Source: an uncultured Prochlorococcus sp. (lineage in GTDB: Bacteria > Cyanobacteriota > Cyanobacteriia > PCC-6307 > Cyanobiaceae). From it: a DNA stretch of 33,697 bases. Positions 18,757-27,251 of the stretch are shown piece after piece; position 1 is the stretch's first letter, and every line of letters starts with the position of its first letter. The position numbers were made by a program, and so were the translations under genes. The stretch is from positions 1 through 33,697 of the forward strand of contig CACGNA010000012.1 of assembly GCA_902574425.1 (NCBI GenBank), given 5' to 3'. Under the pieces are notes generated by a model that was not told where the DNA came from, did no database searches, and saw only the letters and a program-made list of their open reading frames with translations.

Positions 18757-18879
18757 TCATATATTATTAATGAGCCAACTAATTTTTTGCTCAACAATTT
18801 TTTCTTCATCAGTCATTACTGGCTTGATATCAAAATCTATATCAAATTTAACTTTCCAAGAAGAAAAATGTTCTGTCAT
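18757..18879 (-). CDS. 40-aa hypothetical protein, uncertain
   Basis: MTEHFSSWKVKFDIDFDIKP then VMTDEEKIVEQKISWLINNI. The composition looks natural, with alternating pattern then an acidic helix. The opposite strand is also open here (18770-18976), and a 28-codon frame with AGGAG before its ATG overlaps upstream, so which is translated is unclear. Confidence 0.4.
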   Translation of the reverse strand: MTEHFSSWKVKFDIDFDIKPVMTDEEKIVEQKISWLINNI

Positions 18880-19003
18880 TTTTATAACTGCTGAAGCCTG
18901 GACAAAATATAAAAATTATTTGAGTAAGAGTCATGATATCTCCTCAAAAATTAAAATTCATCAAAATCATCTTTAAAAAAGATCTCCAACTTGCTTTTAA
19001 AAA

Positions 19004-19213
19004 TTAAGCGGCCTTTTTAAAAGGGTTCATATTCTTTAGAAAGTTATTACTTTTGTTGTCACTCATTTGTCTATATCTTTGATTTATTTCCAGGATATAT
19101 TTTCTAGCTTTTTTGTCACTTTCAATTTTCTGTTTTCGAAGACGTAAAGACCTTAAATCTTCTATTGACATGAGGCTATCATCTTGGTTGGATTTAAAAT
19201 GATCAAATTGCAT
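19004..19213 (-). CDS. 69-aa basic hypothetical protein
   Basis: MQFDHFKSNQDDSLMSIEDL, then a highly charged helix LRLRKQKIESDKKARKYILE and a tail NMNPFKKAA. Soluble, rich in Lys/Arg and Asn. No family recognised; nucleic-acid binding is possible from charge alone. Confidence 0.6.
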   Translation of the reverse strand: MQFDHFKSNQDDSLMSIEDLRSLRLRKQKIESDKKARKYILEINQRYRQMSDNKSNNFLKNMNPFKKAA

Positions 19214-19761
19214 CAGTTTAAGAAATTAATTGTCTTCTTTAAGTGCTAGATTAACAACCTCGTAGTTATTTGCAATAGATATAATTAACTAATTTGATTT
19301 CAATAAGGTGGTTGATTTTTAGTGGGCTATAAATTTAAATATTAAAACCTTCAAATAAATATTTTTTAAAATCAAGAAAAACTTTTGAGCGAATTATATT
19401 GAACTTCTACTGATGCCATTGATTCGCCGTAATGTGATTCGGCTGATTTTATTAGTAACCAGTAAAAAAAGTTAACTAAAGCTTTATCCACGAGAATTTA
19501 GAAACTAATCTAAATAACCTAATAAATTTTGTAATAGCAATATACACAACAAATTTATTAAGCAATCAAGATATTTATATTAAAAACAGTATAGATTTAT
19601 ATTCATCAAGAAAGATTAGCACCTTTAGCAGCGTACTTAACCCCCTTTGAGTATTGGACTTTAGCCCGCGCTCTCTTTTTAGTAAACGAAAAATGGCACT
19701 TTAAGGGAGTTTATAAATAAAGAATCCAAGTTTGAATTGAAATTTAGTTTCACTTAAGGCT
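19214..19761. other. gene-free stretch with a GC-richer block
   Basis: Nothing convincing except 19615-19700, clearly more GC-rich than its flanks. Its minus strand has two open frames lacking a standard start (one very basic, with KKRARAKVQYSKGVKYAAKG). It could be a gene fragment or an RNA. Confidence 0.4.
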
Positions 19762-19790
19762 TGACAATTGAGTATAAATACTTTATTAAT
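19762..19790 (+). promoter_or_regulatory. consensus-like promoter
   Basis: TTGACA (19762-19767), 17-bp spacer, TATTAA (19785-19790). It would start transcription near 19797, just before the structured leader at 19811-19880. Confidence 0.6.
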
Positions 19791-19810
19791 AGAGTGTAGT
19801 AAATTTTATA

Positions 19811-19880
19811 AAATCGTCCGATCTACCATCAGATAGACCGCAGTACGACTCAAGCCATAGGACGGGGACTTGAGCAAGAT
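19811..19880 (+). promoter_or_regulatory. structured 5' leader, candidate glutamine (glnA / Downstream-peptide) riboswitch
   Basis: A GC-richer block in an AT-rich region, between a good promoter and a short ORF. CGTCC (19815-19819) can pair with GGACG (19860-19864), ATCT/AGAT form a small hairpin (near 19821-19834) and CTCAAG/CTTGAG pair at 19849-19854/19869-19874. The arrangement ATCGTCC ... GGACGG before a very short ORF resembles what I remember of the cyanobacterial glnA and Downstream-peptide motifs. The match is by eye and the conserved 3' part (AAGTAGG in that family) is not obvious. Confidence 0.45.
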
Positions 19881-19893
19881 CAGGAGCTGCATC

Positions 19894-19995
19894 ATGGTAA
19901 AAATGTATTTCAATGGAAAGTCATTCGTATATTGTAAGAAGCAGGAAGAGAAGATAATAAAACTTACTTATAGAGGATCTAGTTACTTAAGATAA
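19894..19995 (+). CDS. 33-aa peptide behind the structured leader
   Basis: MVKMYFNGKSFVYCKKQEEK then IIKLTYRGSSYLR. AGGAG (19881-19885) lies eight bases before the ATG. KLTYRGSSY recalls the KLTYRG.SY start of cyanobacterial DUF4278 proteins, though here it is at the end. Basic, with one Cys. The leader-plus-peptide layout parallels riboswitch-controlled small inhibitors of nitrogen metabolism in cyanobacteria, which is only an analogy. Confidence 0.6.
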   Translation: MVKMYFNGKSFVYCKKQEEKIIKLTYRGSSYLR

Positions 19996-20552
19996 GAGTT
20001 CTAATTTATTTTAAATATCTAATAAAAAATTTATTTAAGAGGTACTACTAAATTTATTAATGCTCCTTTTGCCATACTCCACAATAAATAAACTCATTAG
20101 ATTAACAAAAAAGGAATCTTATATTTTGAATTTTGGAGAAGCTAAAGAGACAATCAACCAATTCTGAATGAATATAAGTAATCTGTTTTTTAAGAGTATC
20201 GTTCTTTAAAAATTGCCACACAAAATTCTTGCTATTAAAAAATATAGATATCTTTATTACTAATTCCATTAGAATTATTCCTAATAAATATGTTTTTTGT
20301 TGTTATTGATTTATTGATGAGAGGAGAAATTACACTTAAAAAGGCTAGATAAATATATTACTCATCAAATTATCTTTTAAAAATTTTTGGCATGTATTTA
20401 AGTTATTTATAAACCAGTATTTATTTATACTTTATAAGAAAAACTTATGGTTAAAATAGTTTTTTCCTATTTTTAAAGTTATTTATTTGTATATCTTGTA
20501 ACGTGAAATTTATCTAGATATTATTAATTTGTAATCAGATTTTACCAGCTTT
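19996..20552. other. gene-free AT-rich stretch
   Basis: No ORF over about 25 codons with plausible composition, no strong hairpin, no repeat seen. Confidence 0.5.
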
Positions 20553-20680
20553 ATGCAACCGATTTCTGAAGAACTTTACAGAAAAATAGTTGAGAGTTCA
20601 AAAAAATGAGTAAGTTACTAATTGCTTTATTAGCTTTAGATATAGGTGTTAGTCTTTCTAAAATTTATATTTTCACCTGA
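20553..20680 (+). CDS. two overlapping tiny ORFs, doubtful
   Basis: MQPISEELYRKIVESSKK (20553-20609) overlaps by ATGA with MSKLLIALLALDIGVSLSKI, ending YIFT (20606-20680), one short hydrophobic helix. The overlap style is that of other coupled genes here, but there are no paralogues or ribosome-binding sites to support them. They may be the remains of longer genes. Confidence 0.3.
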
Positions 20681-20831
20681 TAATCAAATAACTTTAGAAA
20701 AAAAGAACTAATTAAAGTGTTGAAGATAGGCTATAAGTATTAGATACTTATTATTTTTTTTAGAGTTTCAATTTATAAAATCAATAATTAAACCAATAAA
20801 GGAGCTACCATCAATAAGGCTATTAACTTTG

Positions 20832-21221
20832 CTAATCCCATAAAGATAAATCTGAATCTCCTGTTGATCGTTGCATCCAATGTATTTTCCAAATGTTGTC
20901 TACTTTTTTAAAAATAGAAGTAACTGTTGGTAAATCATCATTAGGTTTACCTTTGTAGCTAAATTTTGAACCAAGAGTGAAAATGCACATTACTATATTT
21001 TCACTTAAAAATTCGAATCGATGTATTTTAGTTATTTCTGCCTTTTCTTGAATGACATCACCAGAAGTCATCATTTGTTCAAATCCTGCTGCATCAAGGG
21101 GATTGCCACTAGGTCTGATTAACAAAAAATCTGAAGTTGCATTTTTAATAAAAAAAGAACCCATTTTTTCTGGGGTCGCAAGCTCATTTAATAATGAAAT
21201 TATTTTTTCTTTATCAGACAT
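20832..21221 (-). CDS. NTF2/SnoaL-like protein, 129 aa (DUF3804-like)
   Basis: Helical first third (MSDKEKIISLLNELATPEKM), then strands with FLLIRPSGNPLDAAGFEQMM, NIVMCIFTLGSKFSYKGKPN and TSIFKKVDNIWKIHWMQRST. The 'l.rpsGnp......f..m' and the terminal 'W+i.w.qRs' fit an NTF2-like cone; I recall DUF3804 for such picocyanobacterial/algal proteins, from memory only. Small-molecule binding or enzymatic role unknown. A leader-block copy lies directly upstream. Confidence 0.7.
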   Translation of the reverse strand: MSDKEKIISLLNELATPEKMGSFFIKNATSDFLLIRPSGNPLDAAGFEQMMTSGDVIQEKAEITKIHRFEFLSENIVMCIFTLGSKFSYKGKPNDDLPTVTSIFKKVDNIWKIHWMQRSTGDSDLSLWD

Positions 21222-21266
21222 AAGAATAACGATTTATTGTCTTTAGTTTAGATCGACTATTTCAAC
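21222..21266 (-). promoter_or_regulatory. diverged leader block
   Basis: Minus strand GAAATAGTCGATCTAAACT, then about 25 bases to the ATG. The AGTCGATCTAAA core is kept; hairpin and T-run are not. Confidence 0.45.
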
Positions 21267-21332
21267 TCTACAAATTTTAACTGAGATAATTTAAAAATAT
21301 TTCGTTAAAATATTCAAAATTACCAGATTCGT

Positions 21333-21700
21333 AATGCAAACAATGTTGAGGTTTTTAAAAAATTATTATCCATTGGCAAAAAACTAAAAAATATCTACCT
21401 TTTTTTATTGGATTTAAATTACTTACATTTACTTTATTTCTTAACTATATTATTAATCGCTAAATGATATTATCTTCACATAAAACATAATTAAATAAAT
21501 ATCTTGTTAATAATGAAGAACGAATAAAACGATTCAAGTCTATGTCTCTTAGTGAAAGACAAGAATTGATCTTAAAGAAGATGAAGCTAAATAAATAGAA
21601 GAAGAAAGCGGGATTCTTAATAAAAAATATGATAGTAAAGAGTTTTATTAATTAATTTATATTGCAAATTGCTTCCCAGAATTTAAGAGAGAAAAAATAA
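21333..21700 (+). pseudogene. decayed copy of the 6637-7092 operon
   Basis: The same three genes in order. First: KKLLSIGKKLK, one-base shift, then KYLPFFIGFKLLTFTLFLNY and an INR stop. Second: MILSSHKT then stop. Third: NEERIKRFKSMSLSERQELI and LKKMKLNK, stop, with ILNKKYDSKEFY, stop, and IANCFPEF readable in another frame. Several stops and shifts make it older than the single-hit pseudogenes. Confidence 0.82.
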
Positions 21701-21731
21701 AAAAATATTTAGGTTTATTTATTTAAGCTAT

Positions 21732-22112
21732 TTATTTTGGTTCCCTTAAGGCAGTAATAATTAATCCTCCGATCAATCCGAGATTAATAAATACTGCTCT
21801 TTGATGGAAAGGGAATACATGAAAAATTATTGTTGTTGGAATAAGAAAAAGTAATAATAAAAATGAACCGATTTTTTGATTTTCTCCAAATATAAAAAAT
21901 CCTGAACCAAAGATAAGACATATAATCGCCTGCACTAGAAGAATAGATGAAATTGGATCAGGAATACCTTTGGAAGAAATATATTCAACTGTTTTATTAA
22001 AACCATTTATTTTTCCTGGTATGGCTGAGATGAAAATTGCTGAGATTGCTAATCTAGACAAAAAGTCTAAAACAGATTTGATACCTTTATTTCTAAAAAA
22101 AATATTTTTCAT
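21732..22112 (-). CDS. DoxX-family membrane protein
   Basis: 126 residues with four hydrophobic helices. KSVLDFLSRLAISAIFISAI (about 12-31) with 'R...a.iFi..g..K' then PGKINGFNKTVEY, and YISSKGIPDPISS before helix 2, are the DoxX hallmarks. Helix 4 has HQRAVFINLGLIGGLIITAL. Such proteins are linked to redox/thiol stress or quinone chemistry; the role here is unknown. Cytoplasmic-membrane location. Confidence 0.85.
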   Translation of the reverse strand: MKNIFFRNKGIKSVLDFLSRLAISAIFISAIPGKINGFNKTVEYISSKGIPDPISSILLVQAIICLIFGSGFFIFGENQKIGSFLLLLFLIPTTIIFHVFPFHQRAVFINLGLIGGLIITALREPK

Positions 22113-22306
22113 AATCTTAGTATAAGAAAAAATATTATTTGTTTTATAAATAATTAATTAGGCATTAAAATTCTAAACTGTTTTTCTAAATAGGTTAGCC
22201 TTGAAAAAGTTTTTTCTATGAATGTGAAGCTTTTAAAGGGAATTAAGAGTACTTTTTGAATTGTCTTTTTATTTTTATGTAATAATAAACTCAACTTAAA
22301 TTAAAA

Positions 22307-22783
22307 ATGTTTAATAAATTACTTTTAACTTTCTTTTTACTTTTTAGTGCCTTGATAACTATTTATCCTTCAAACAAAGAAAATACTAACTTTTTCAATT
22401 ATTGTTATTCTCTTGAAAATATACTTTCTAGAAATTCGTTAGAAAAAAGTAAAAATTTATCAAAGAATTTTAAGCCTCTTGCAAAAGATATTACTTTATT
22501 TGGGACTAAAAAAACAAAAGGAGCTTTAGCTAACAAGATTATTGATCAATATAAAACTTCTAAAAAATTATTTATTATAAATCTTGTGCCTAATCAAATT
22601 TATTGTTTGGGAGGATATTGGATTGAGAAGGTTAATCCAGGAACGTTTAAATCAATTTTCCTTGAGAAAAGTAAACAAAAAATAAATGAATATAAAGATA
22701 TTAAAAAGGAGGTCGATGAATTTATAAATGATATAAATTCAGAATATAAATCTTTAAAAATAGAAATTAACGATCTATTTTAG
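22307..22783 (+). CDS. 158-aa exported hypothetical protein
   Basis: Signal peptide or anchor MFNKLLLTFFLLFSALITIY, then a Lys/Asn-rich domain with two Cys (NYCYS, YCLGG). IIDQYKTSKKLFIINLVPNQ and CLGGYWIEKVNPG suggest mixed alpha/beta; the last 40 residues are a charged helix. No family recognised. Convergent with 22788-23237, 4 bases apart. Confidence 0.65.
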   Translation: MFNKLLLTFFLLFSALITIYPSNKENTNFFNYCYSLENILSRNSLEKSKNLSKNFKPLAKDITLFGTKKTKGALANKIIDQYKTSKKLFIINLVPNQIYCLGGYWIEKVNPGTFKSIFLEKSKQKINEYKDIKKEVDEFINDINSEYKSLKIEINDLF

Positions 22784-22787
22784 AAAA

Positions 22788-23237
22788 TTAAAATTCTTTT
22801 TCTAAACTAAATGATTTATTAGTTATATTTGGTTCACTTTTTCTAGATTGTGATATAAAAAGCATTAGAAATCCAAAAATTAATACAAAACCAAAGATTG
22901 ATAAAGAATAAATTAGGTTTTGTGAGACATTTAATTTAAGTTTGCTTTTGGTAAATTTTCTAAAGAGATTAAATGTTTTATTAGATGAGGAAGAATAACT
23001 TTCTGAAATATTATCAATATAATTTTTAATAATTAGTTCTTTGTTATTTAATTTTTTATCTAATTGCATATTATTTTCAGATGCCCCAACTTTATAATTG
23101 GATTGCTCATAAAAAAATTCATGTATATTTGAAATGTTTTTTATGTTTTTATTTTGAACCTCCAATTTGGTTCTTTCTAAATCATCATCAAACCATTCGT
23201 CATAGATTATAAAGTTAGGTTTAGCAAAATAAGACAA
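22788..23237 (-). CDS. 149-aa hypothetical protein with C-terminal membrane anchor
   Basis: MSYFAKPNFIIYDEWFDDDL, a long polar Asn/Ser/Lys-rich part, then a single helix NLIYSLSIFGFVLIFGFLML (about 105-125) and a short polar tail. A tail-anchored layout: the N-terminal domain is cytoplasmic or lumenal. Low complexity limits any assignment. Confidence 0.6.
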   Translation of the reverse strand: MSYFAKPNFIIYDEWFDDDLERTKLEVQNKNIKNISNIHEFFYEQSNYKVGASENNMQLDKKLNNKELIIKNYIDNISESYSSSSNKTFNLFRKFTKSKLKLNVSQNLIYSLSIFGFVLIFGFLMLFISQSRKSEPNITNKSFSLEKEF

Positions 23238-23844
23238 AATTCTTTATACAAAAAAGTACATTAAAAAGATAAGTTAAATTAAAAAAAAAAGTTATTTTTG
23301 TTGGTAAATTTTATAAACTATATTTATAAATCATGATTAATTGTCAAGTCCTTATTTAATTTAATTTTATAAATTTTCAATCTTTTAATTATTTCATTAC
23401 TTTTTGAAGGTTAGTTGGATGGATTATTTTATAATTTTTACTTTCTTTTTAATCAATAAGAATATTTACTCTCTTTTGAAATAATATGCCAAGATTAATT
23501 TTAACAAAAGATCCAATTAGTATTAATTATGCATTTAACTCTGAAGTGAACTTTATCTTTCTCTTAATATAAATAACATTTTTTCATTAATTTAAACTTT
23601 TGCTAAAGAAATTTTATATATAAAAAATAGTTTAACTTAATTAACTTCACAAATATTTTTAAATTAGCTCATTATAAAAATGAACTTAACATCTTCTATA
23701 GCAAAGCAGTGGTAATGTTTAGTGCAAATTTATTTAATTGATTCTTTATAAATATATAATTCTAAAATATAACTAAAAATAAAAATCTTTACTTAATTTA
23801 TTCAAAGATATAAACTTGTCCTGAAAACTAAATCTTTAAAATAA
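23238..23844. other. gene-free AT-rich stretch
   Basis: Stop-rich on all frames; no hairpin with a T-run, no repeat. Probably long untranslated or decayed DNA upstream of 23845. Confidence 0.5.
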
Positions 23845-24540
23845 ATGTCTGAGATAAGAACACCTTGGGGTTCAATATCAACAAAAGTTAGTTTATTCCC
23901 AATTTACTATTTGATATTTATTTATGGTTTTGTGTACATATTACCTTTTGGCAAAAATTTAATTGGAACAACTTGGTTTGATTTATTGAAAAAAGAAGAT
24001 GGACCTTTGGAATGGTTGCAGTTTAGTCAATTTTTTATGTCCTCCATAATGGGACTTTTTATTTTCTATAAGTCTAAAAGAAAGAGATCAATAAATTCTT
24101 TGATTTGGTTATTTTTTAGTATATTTTGCTTCATAGTTTCTGCTGAAGAAATAAGTTGGGGGGAAAGAATTATAGGCTTTACATTGAATTCAATATCAGA
24201 ATTAAGTATCCAAGGTGAGACTAATTTTCATAATCTTCCTTTTTTTCATAATCTTCTTCTTGATCCATTATTACATGTTTTATGTATATTTTTGGGTTGG
24301 GTGGGATGGAGAAAATGGCCTTATTTAAGTTCTTTACCAAGTAAAGAATATAGCTTGTTTTTTTTATTAGTATCTTTATTTTTTGCTTATTATGATCTCT
24401 CCTGGGCTTCAACGGTTCAACATATTAGAAATGATCAAGAGATTTTTGAATTTCTCTTTTCTACTGGAATTTTTATGCATTTTTGGCAGAATATAAAACT
24501 TTTAATAAAATCTAAAAATAAACTTTTAGATAATTTTTAA
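23845..24540 (+). CDS. polytopic membrane protein, about 6 helices
   Basis: 231 residues. Hydrophobic helices near 16-35, 60-78, 86-103, 130-150 and 165-185, and a last one before IKLLIKSKNK. Between helices 3 and 4: AEEISWGERIIGF, then QGETNFHNL. The 'EEISWG.R..GF....N.Q.E.N.HN' pattern occurs in a family of uncharacterised bacterial membrane proteins; acidic and His residues in loops suggest metal or substrate binding. Function unknown. Codon use is AT-extreme, like its neighbours. Confidence 0.72.
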   Translation: MSEIRTPWGSISTKVSLFPIYYLIFIYGFVYILPFGKNLIGTTWFDLLKKEDGPLEWLQFSQFFMSSIMGLFIFYKSKRKRSINSLIWLFFSIFCFIVSAEEISWGERIIGFTLNSISELSIQGETNFHNLPFFHNLLLDPLLHVLCIFLGWVGWRKWPYLSSLPSKEYSLFFLLVSLFFAYYDLSWASTVQHIRNDQEIFEFLFSTGIFMHFWQNIKLLIKSKNKLLDNF

Positions 24541-24597
24541 ATATTTTTTCTTTTATTTCAAGAAAATGATAATATTGATGATTTTATTTTTAGAAAA

Positions 24598-25800
24598 TTA
24601 TTTTGAGTTTCTTCTTAAAAAATAAAATCCAGCCCCTAGAGAAATTATTACTGGAAACCAAGCTGCAATTATTGGAGGAAGTAATCCCTTAACTCCAAAA
24701 GCACTAAATATAAATGACATCACATAATAAAATAATATGAGAATCACACTCAATCCAAATCCCTGACTTTTGGAAGATCTTAAATTAGATTTAGAACCCA
24801 AAATACTACCTATTAATCCAAAAACTAAACATGCACAAGGCAATGTGAATTTTTCTTGAATTCGTACTTGAATCTTTCTAATCTCCTTAAGATCTCCTAT
24901 CTTTTTATATATATTTTCAGCCTCTAAAGCTTCTTTTAAAGACATATCGCTTGCATCTTTTGGGACTTTTGCAAGATCTAATGGGCCTTCAACGAAAGGA
25001 TATATATATTGTTTGAATTTAATGCTTGTTGTTTGTCCCATTGAGTCAGTTGAAACAATACTTCCATCTTTGAATATCCAAGAAGAATTATCTTTATTAA
25101 AGATGGCATTTTTTGCAGTAAGAATTTGCTTTATATTTTCTCTGGAAAAGTCTAAAACTGTCACTTCTCTCATAATATTGTTTTCAAACCGAGAAGCATA
25201 GAAAATATGGGTTAGTAATGTATTTGTTTTTGTTGGCTTATTAGTGGAAGCACCTATTCTGGATCCTTTTCTAGAAAAAATGATGTTATTTTTCCCTTTT
25301 TCTTTGTTGAAAGCACTTCCTATTCCAGATCTTAAAGTTGATTCAGCAAGCTTATTACTTGTTGGTACTAAATTATCATTGAAATAAAAAGTTAATCCTG
25401 TCATAAATATTGAAACTGCAAGAGCAGGAGCAATAATTCGAGATGTTTTAATTCCTAATGATCTTAAAGCTAATAATTCAGAATTAGCTGATAGTTTTCC
25501 ATAAGATAATAGTGTGGACAATAAAACTGCCATTGGAAATGATAAAACTAAAAAGCTAGGAAGGCTATAAATTAAAGCTTTTAAAGCTTGTATTAGAGGT
25601 AAGCCATACTCAACTATTTTTCTTATAAGATCGAACATTACCCCAACAGATAATGAAATGACAGTAAAAGCAGAAATGGCAAATATCATAGGAGGTATTA
25701 TTTGTCCTAATAACCATCTATCTATCAAAGGTATTGAATGCCAAGGTCTAATTATTTTACTGATGGCCTTCTGTATTAGCGATTGATTTGAATGTTTCAA
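24598..25800 (-). CDS. LptF/LptG (YjgP/YjgQ) family permease
   Basis: 400 residues with the family layout: three N-terminal helices (IIPPMIFAISAFTVISLSVG; ALKALIYSLPSFLVLSFPMA), a coupling segment SYGKLSANSELLALRSLGIK, a periplasmic beta-jellyroll domain (about 150-300, with FSRKGSRIG and IFKDGSIVSTDSMG) and C-terminal helices. 'S.dsEl.alra.Gi' is the conserved cytoplasmic coupling helix contacting the LptB ATPase. Members move lipopolysaccharide or other lipids to the outer envelope. One fused or single LptF/G type gene is usual in cyanobacteria. It looks like core genome, not island. Confidence 0.9.
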   Translation of the reverse strand: MKHSNQSLIQKAISKIIRPWHSIPLIDRWLLGQIIPPMIFAISAFTVISLSVGVMFDLIRKIVEYGLPLIQALKALIYSLPSFLVLSFPMAVLLSTLLSYGKLSANSELLALRSLGIKTSRIIAPALAVSIFMTGLTFYFNDNLVPTSNKLAESTLRSGIGSAFNKEKGKNNIIFSRKGSRIGASTNKPTKTNTLLTHIFYASRFENNIMREVTVLDFSRENIKQILTAKNAIFNKDNSSWIFKDGSIVSTDSMGQTTSIKFKQYIYPFVEGPLDLAKVPKDASDMSLKEALEAENIYKKIGDLKEIRKIQVRIQEKFTLPCACLVFGLIGSILGSKSNLRSSKSQGFGLSVILILFYYVMSFIFSAFGVKGLLPPIIAAWFPVIISLGAGFYFLRRNSK

Positions 25801-25990
25801 AAGGAATTTATTAATTTGTTCTTTCGTTTCTTTAATTATAAAATATCAATGATATGGAGATCAATAAAAAATTTCTGGTTAATAAGAATATTTTTTATTA
25901 GTAAATCTCTAAAATAAATCCAAAAATAATTTATTAATACTTGCAGTAAAACAAGAAATTTGGTTAATTGAAAAATATAAAAACAAGTTA

Positions 25991-26104
25991 ATGACTACTA
26001 AAACAATTTTGATAGATTGTAAGTGCATTCATTGTCAAAAGAAATCAGAGCAAATTAGTAATTCGATATTATATTGGAGCAAATTAGTTTTAAGAAAACT
26101 TTAG
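25991..26104 (+). CDS. 37-aa Cys/His miniprotein
   Basis: MTTKTILIDCKCIHCQKKSE then a hydrophobic-basic end. C-x-C-x-H-C-like cluster could bind zinc. No strong ribosome-binding site, so uncertain. Confidence 0.4.
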   Translation: MTTKTILIDCKCIHCQKKSEQISNSILYWSKLVLRKL

Positions 26105-26238
26105 ATCAGTTTCTCTTATAAACTCTCTTAAATAGATAGCTAATTTTAAACTAGTCAATTTTTTTAAAATTTATTATGAATAGATAAACAATTAAGTTTA
26201 TACGGCTTGTCTTTATATCCTCTTGTAAGCTTATTAAA

Positions 26239-26340
26239 TTACTTAGCTTTTTGATTCCCTTTGTAGATTCTATTTTCTCTATTTAAAAGAAAAAGTATAA
26301 TTAAAATACAAGAAGGGATGAGAATAAAATCTAAAGACAT
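26239..26340 (-). CDS. 33-aa membrane miniprotein
   Basis: MSLDFILIPSCILIILFLLN then RENRIYKGNQKAK: one helix with a basic tail, like the 43-aa protein at 30934-31065 (MSLESILMVVAPICLFTVGV). The shared MSL.....P.C start suggests they are related. Confidence 0.5.
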   Translation of the reverse strand: MSLDFILIPSCILIILFLLNRENRIYKGNQKAK

Positions 26341-26831
26341 AAGTTTTATTAAGTCTATTATTTATTTAGCAATAAAATAAAAATTTGACAGTAGGTTAAT
26401 ACTCTTACTTTAAGGCTTTTTATTTAATAGGAAAACTATCATCTAATTAGTTATATTATTTGCTTGATTTTAAAAATTTAAAAAAGCTTGCAAGTATCCC
26501 ACCGGCAAGCTCATGACGACATAGTTAAATTCAGATTTTCTGATGTTAACCAGCTAAGCACTTCCTAAATGCTATTAATATTTTACTGAGTAAAATTACT
26601 TATCGTGAGTATAAATGCTTATTTTTAGTAATTTATCTATAAGTTAGATTAAAAAAATAATTTAATTAAAAAGTTCTCAAGCAACAAAAATTTTTAACCA
26701 AAAATTCACATTTCTACCCATTAATCCTTGTCACTAAATTTTCGCTACCTTTGTTTTACATAAGTTAATAATTGTATTCTTAATTAATTTCAAATTCAGG
26801 AGTGACAACAGAATGAGGAGGAAGACAAAAT
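26341..26831. other. mostly gene-free stretch
   Basis: Apart from the hairpin at 26478-26516 there are no ORFs. 26790-26831 is the decayed 5' end of the hli gene that follows: a GTG ACA ACA GAA frame stopped by TGA. Confidence 0.45.
26478..26516 (-). terminator. terminator-like hairpin with 13-nt GGGATA loop
   Basis: Minus strand AGCTTGC-CGGTGGGATACTT-GCAAGCT followed by six T, stem 7 bp perfect. The preceding TCATGAGCTTGC matches the copy at 5095 exactly. No gene is recognised just upstream on this strand, so it may end an RNA. Confidence 0.7.
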
Positions 26832-26993
26832 ATGTTTCCATCCGAAACTAGACCTTATATTGATGAATCTGTATCTTACGTCGGTTACCCTCAAAATGCT
26901 GAAAAAGTTAATGGTAGATGGGCTATGGTTGGTTTCATTGCACTACTAGGTGCTTATGTAACAACTGGACAAATTATTCCAGGAATTTTTTAA
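26832..26993 (+). CDS. hli: high-light-inducible protein, 53 aa (type B, shortened start)
   Basis: MFPSETRPYIDESVSYVGYP, then EKVNGRWAMVGFIALLGAYV and TTGQIIPGIF. It equals the B-type protein at 2229-2438 from its Met17 on. Upstream, the homologous codons are stopped by TGA (GTG ACA ACA GAA TGA), but the changed bases give GAGGAGGA seven to ten bases before the inner ATG, a good ribosome-binding site. So a shorter Hli is probably still made. The pigment-binding motif is intact. Confidence 0.85.
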   Translation: MFPSETRPYIDESVSYVGYPQNAEKVNGRWAMVGFIALLGAYVTTGQIIPGIF

Positions 26994-27122
26994 AAAATAT
27001 TTTTATTAACTTTAGATCTCTTTGATCTTTAAGAAATATTCTAAATAATTTAATAACTAATAAATTCAAAAAAATAAATTATAAATTTATTTACTTCCTA
27101 CTTACTATATTAAAAAATTGAT

Positions 27123-27251
27123 TTAATTAAATTTTGAGAATAAAAAAAACCAAATAAATGTTATTGCATTAAGAATAAATATTATTCCAAGAAATATATA
27201 TGCAAATTTTTTACCAATAAATGCTGTCTCAGGTTCTAGCTTTACTCTCAT
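27123..27251 (-). CDS. 42-aa membrane miniprotein
   Basis: MRVKLEPETAFIGKKFAYIF then a helix LGIIFILNAITFIWFFLF and a short tail. One helix, acidic/basic N-terminus. No paralogue seen. Function unknown. Confidence 0.55.
   Translation of the reverse strand: MRVKLEPETAFIGKKFAYIFLGIIFILNAITFIWFFLFSKFN

Noticed and set aside
18770-18976. 68-codon plus-strand ORF
   Set aside because: Ser/Ile-rich with no ribosome-binding site; the opposite-strand 40-aa frame looks more protein-like. Left undecided, so not called.
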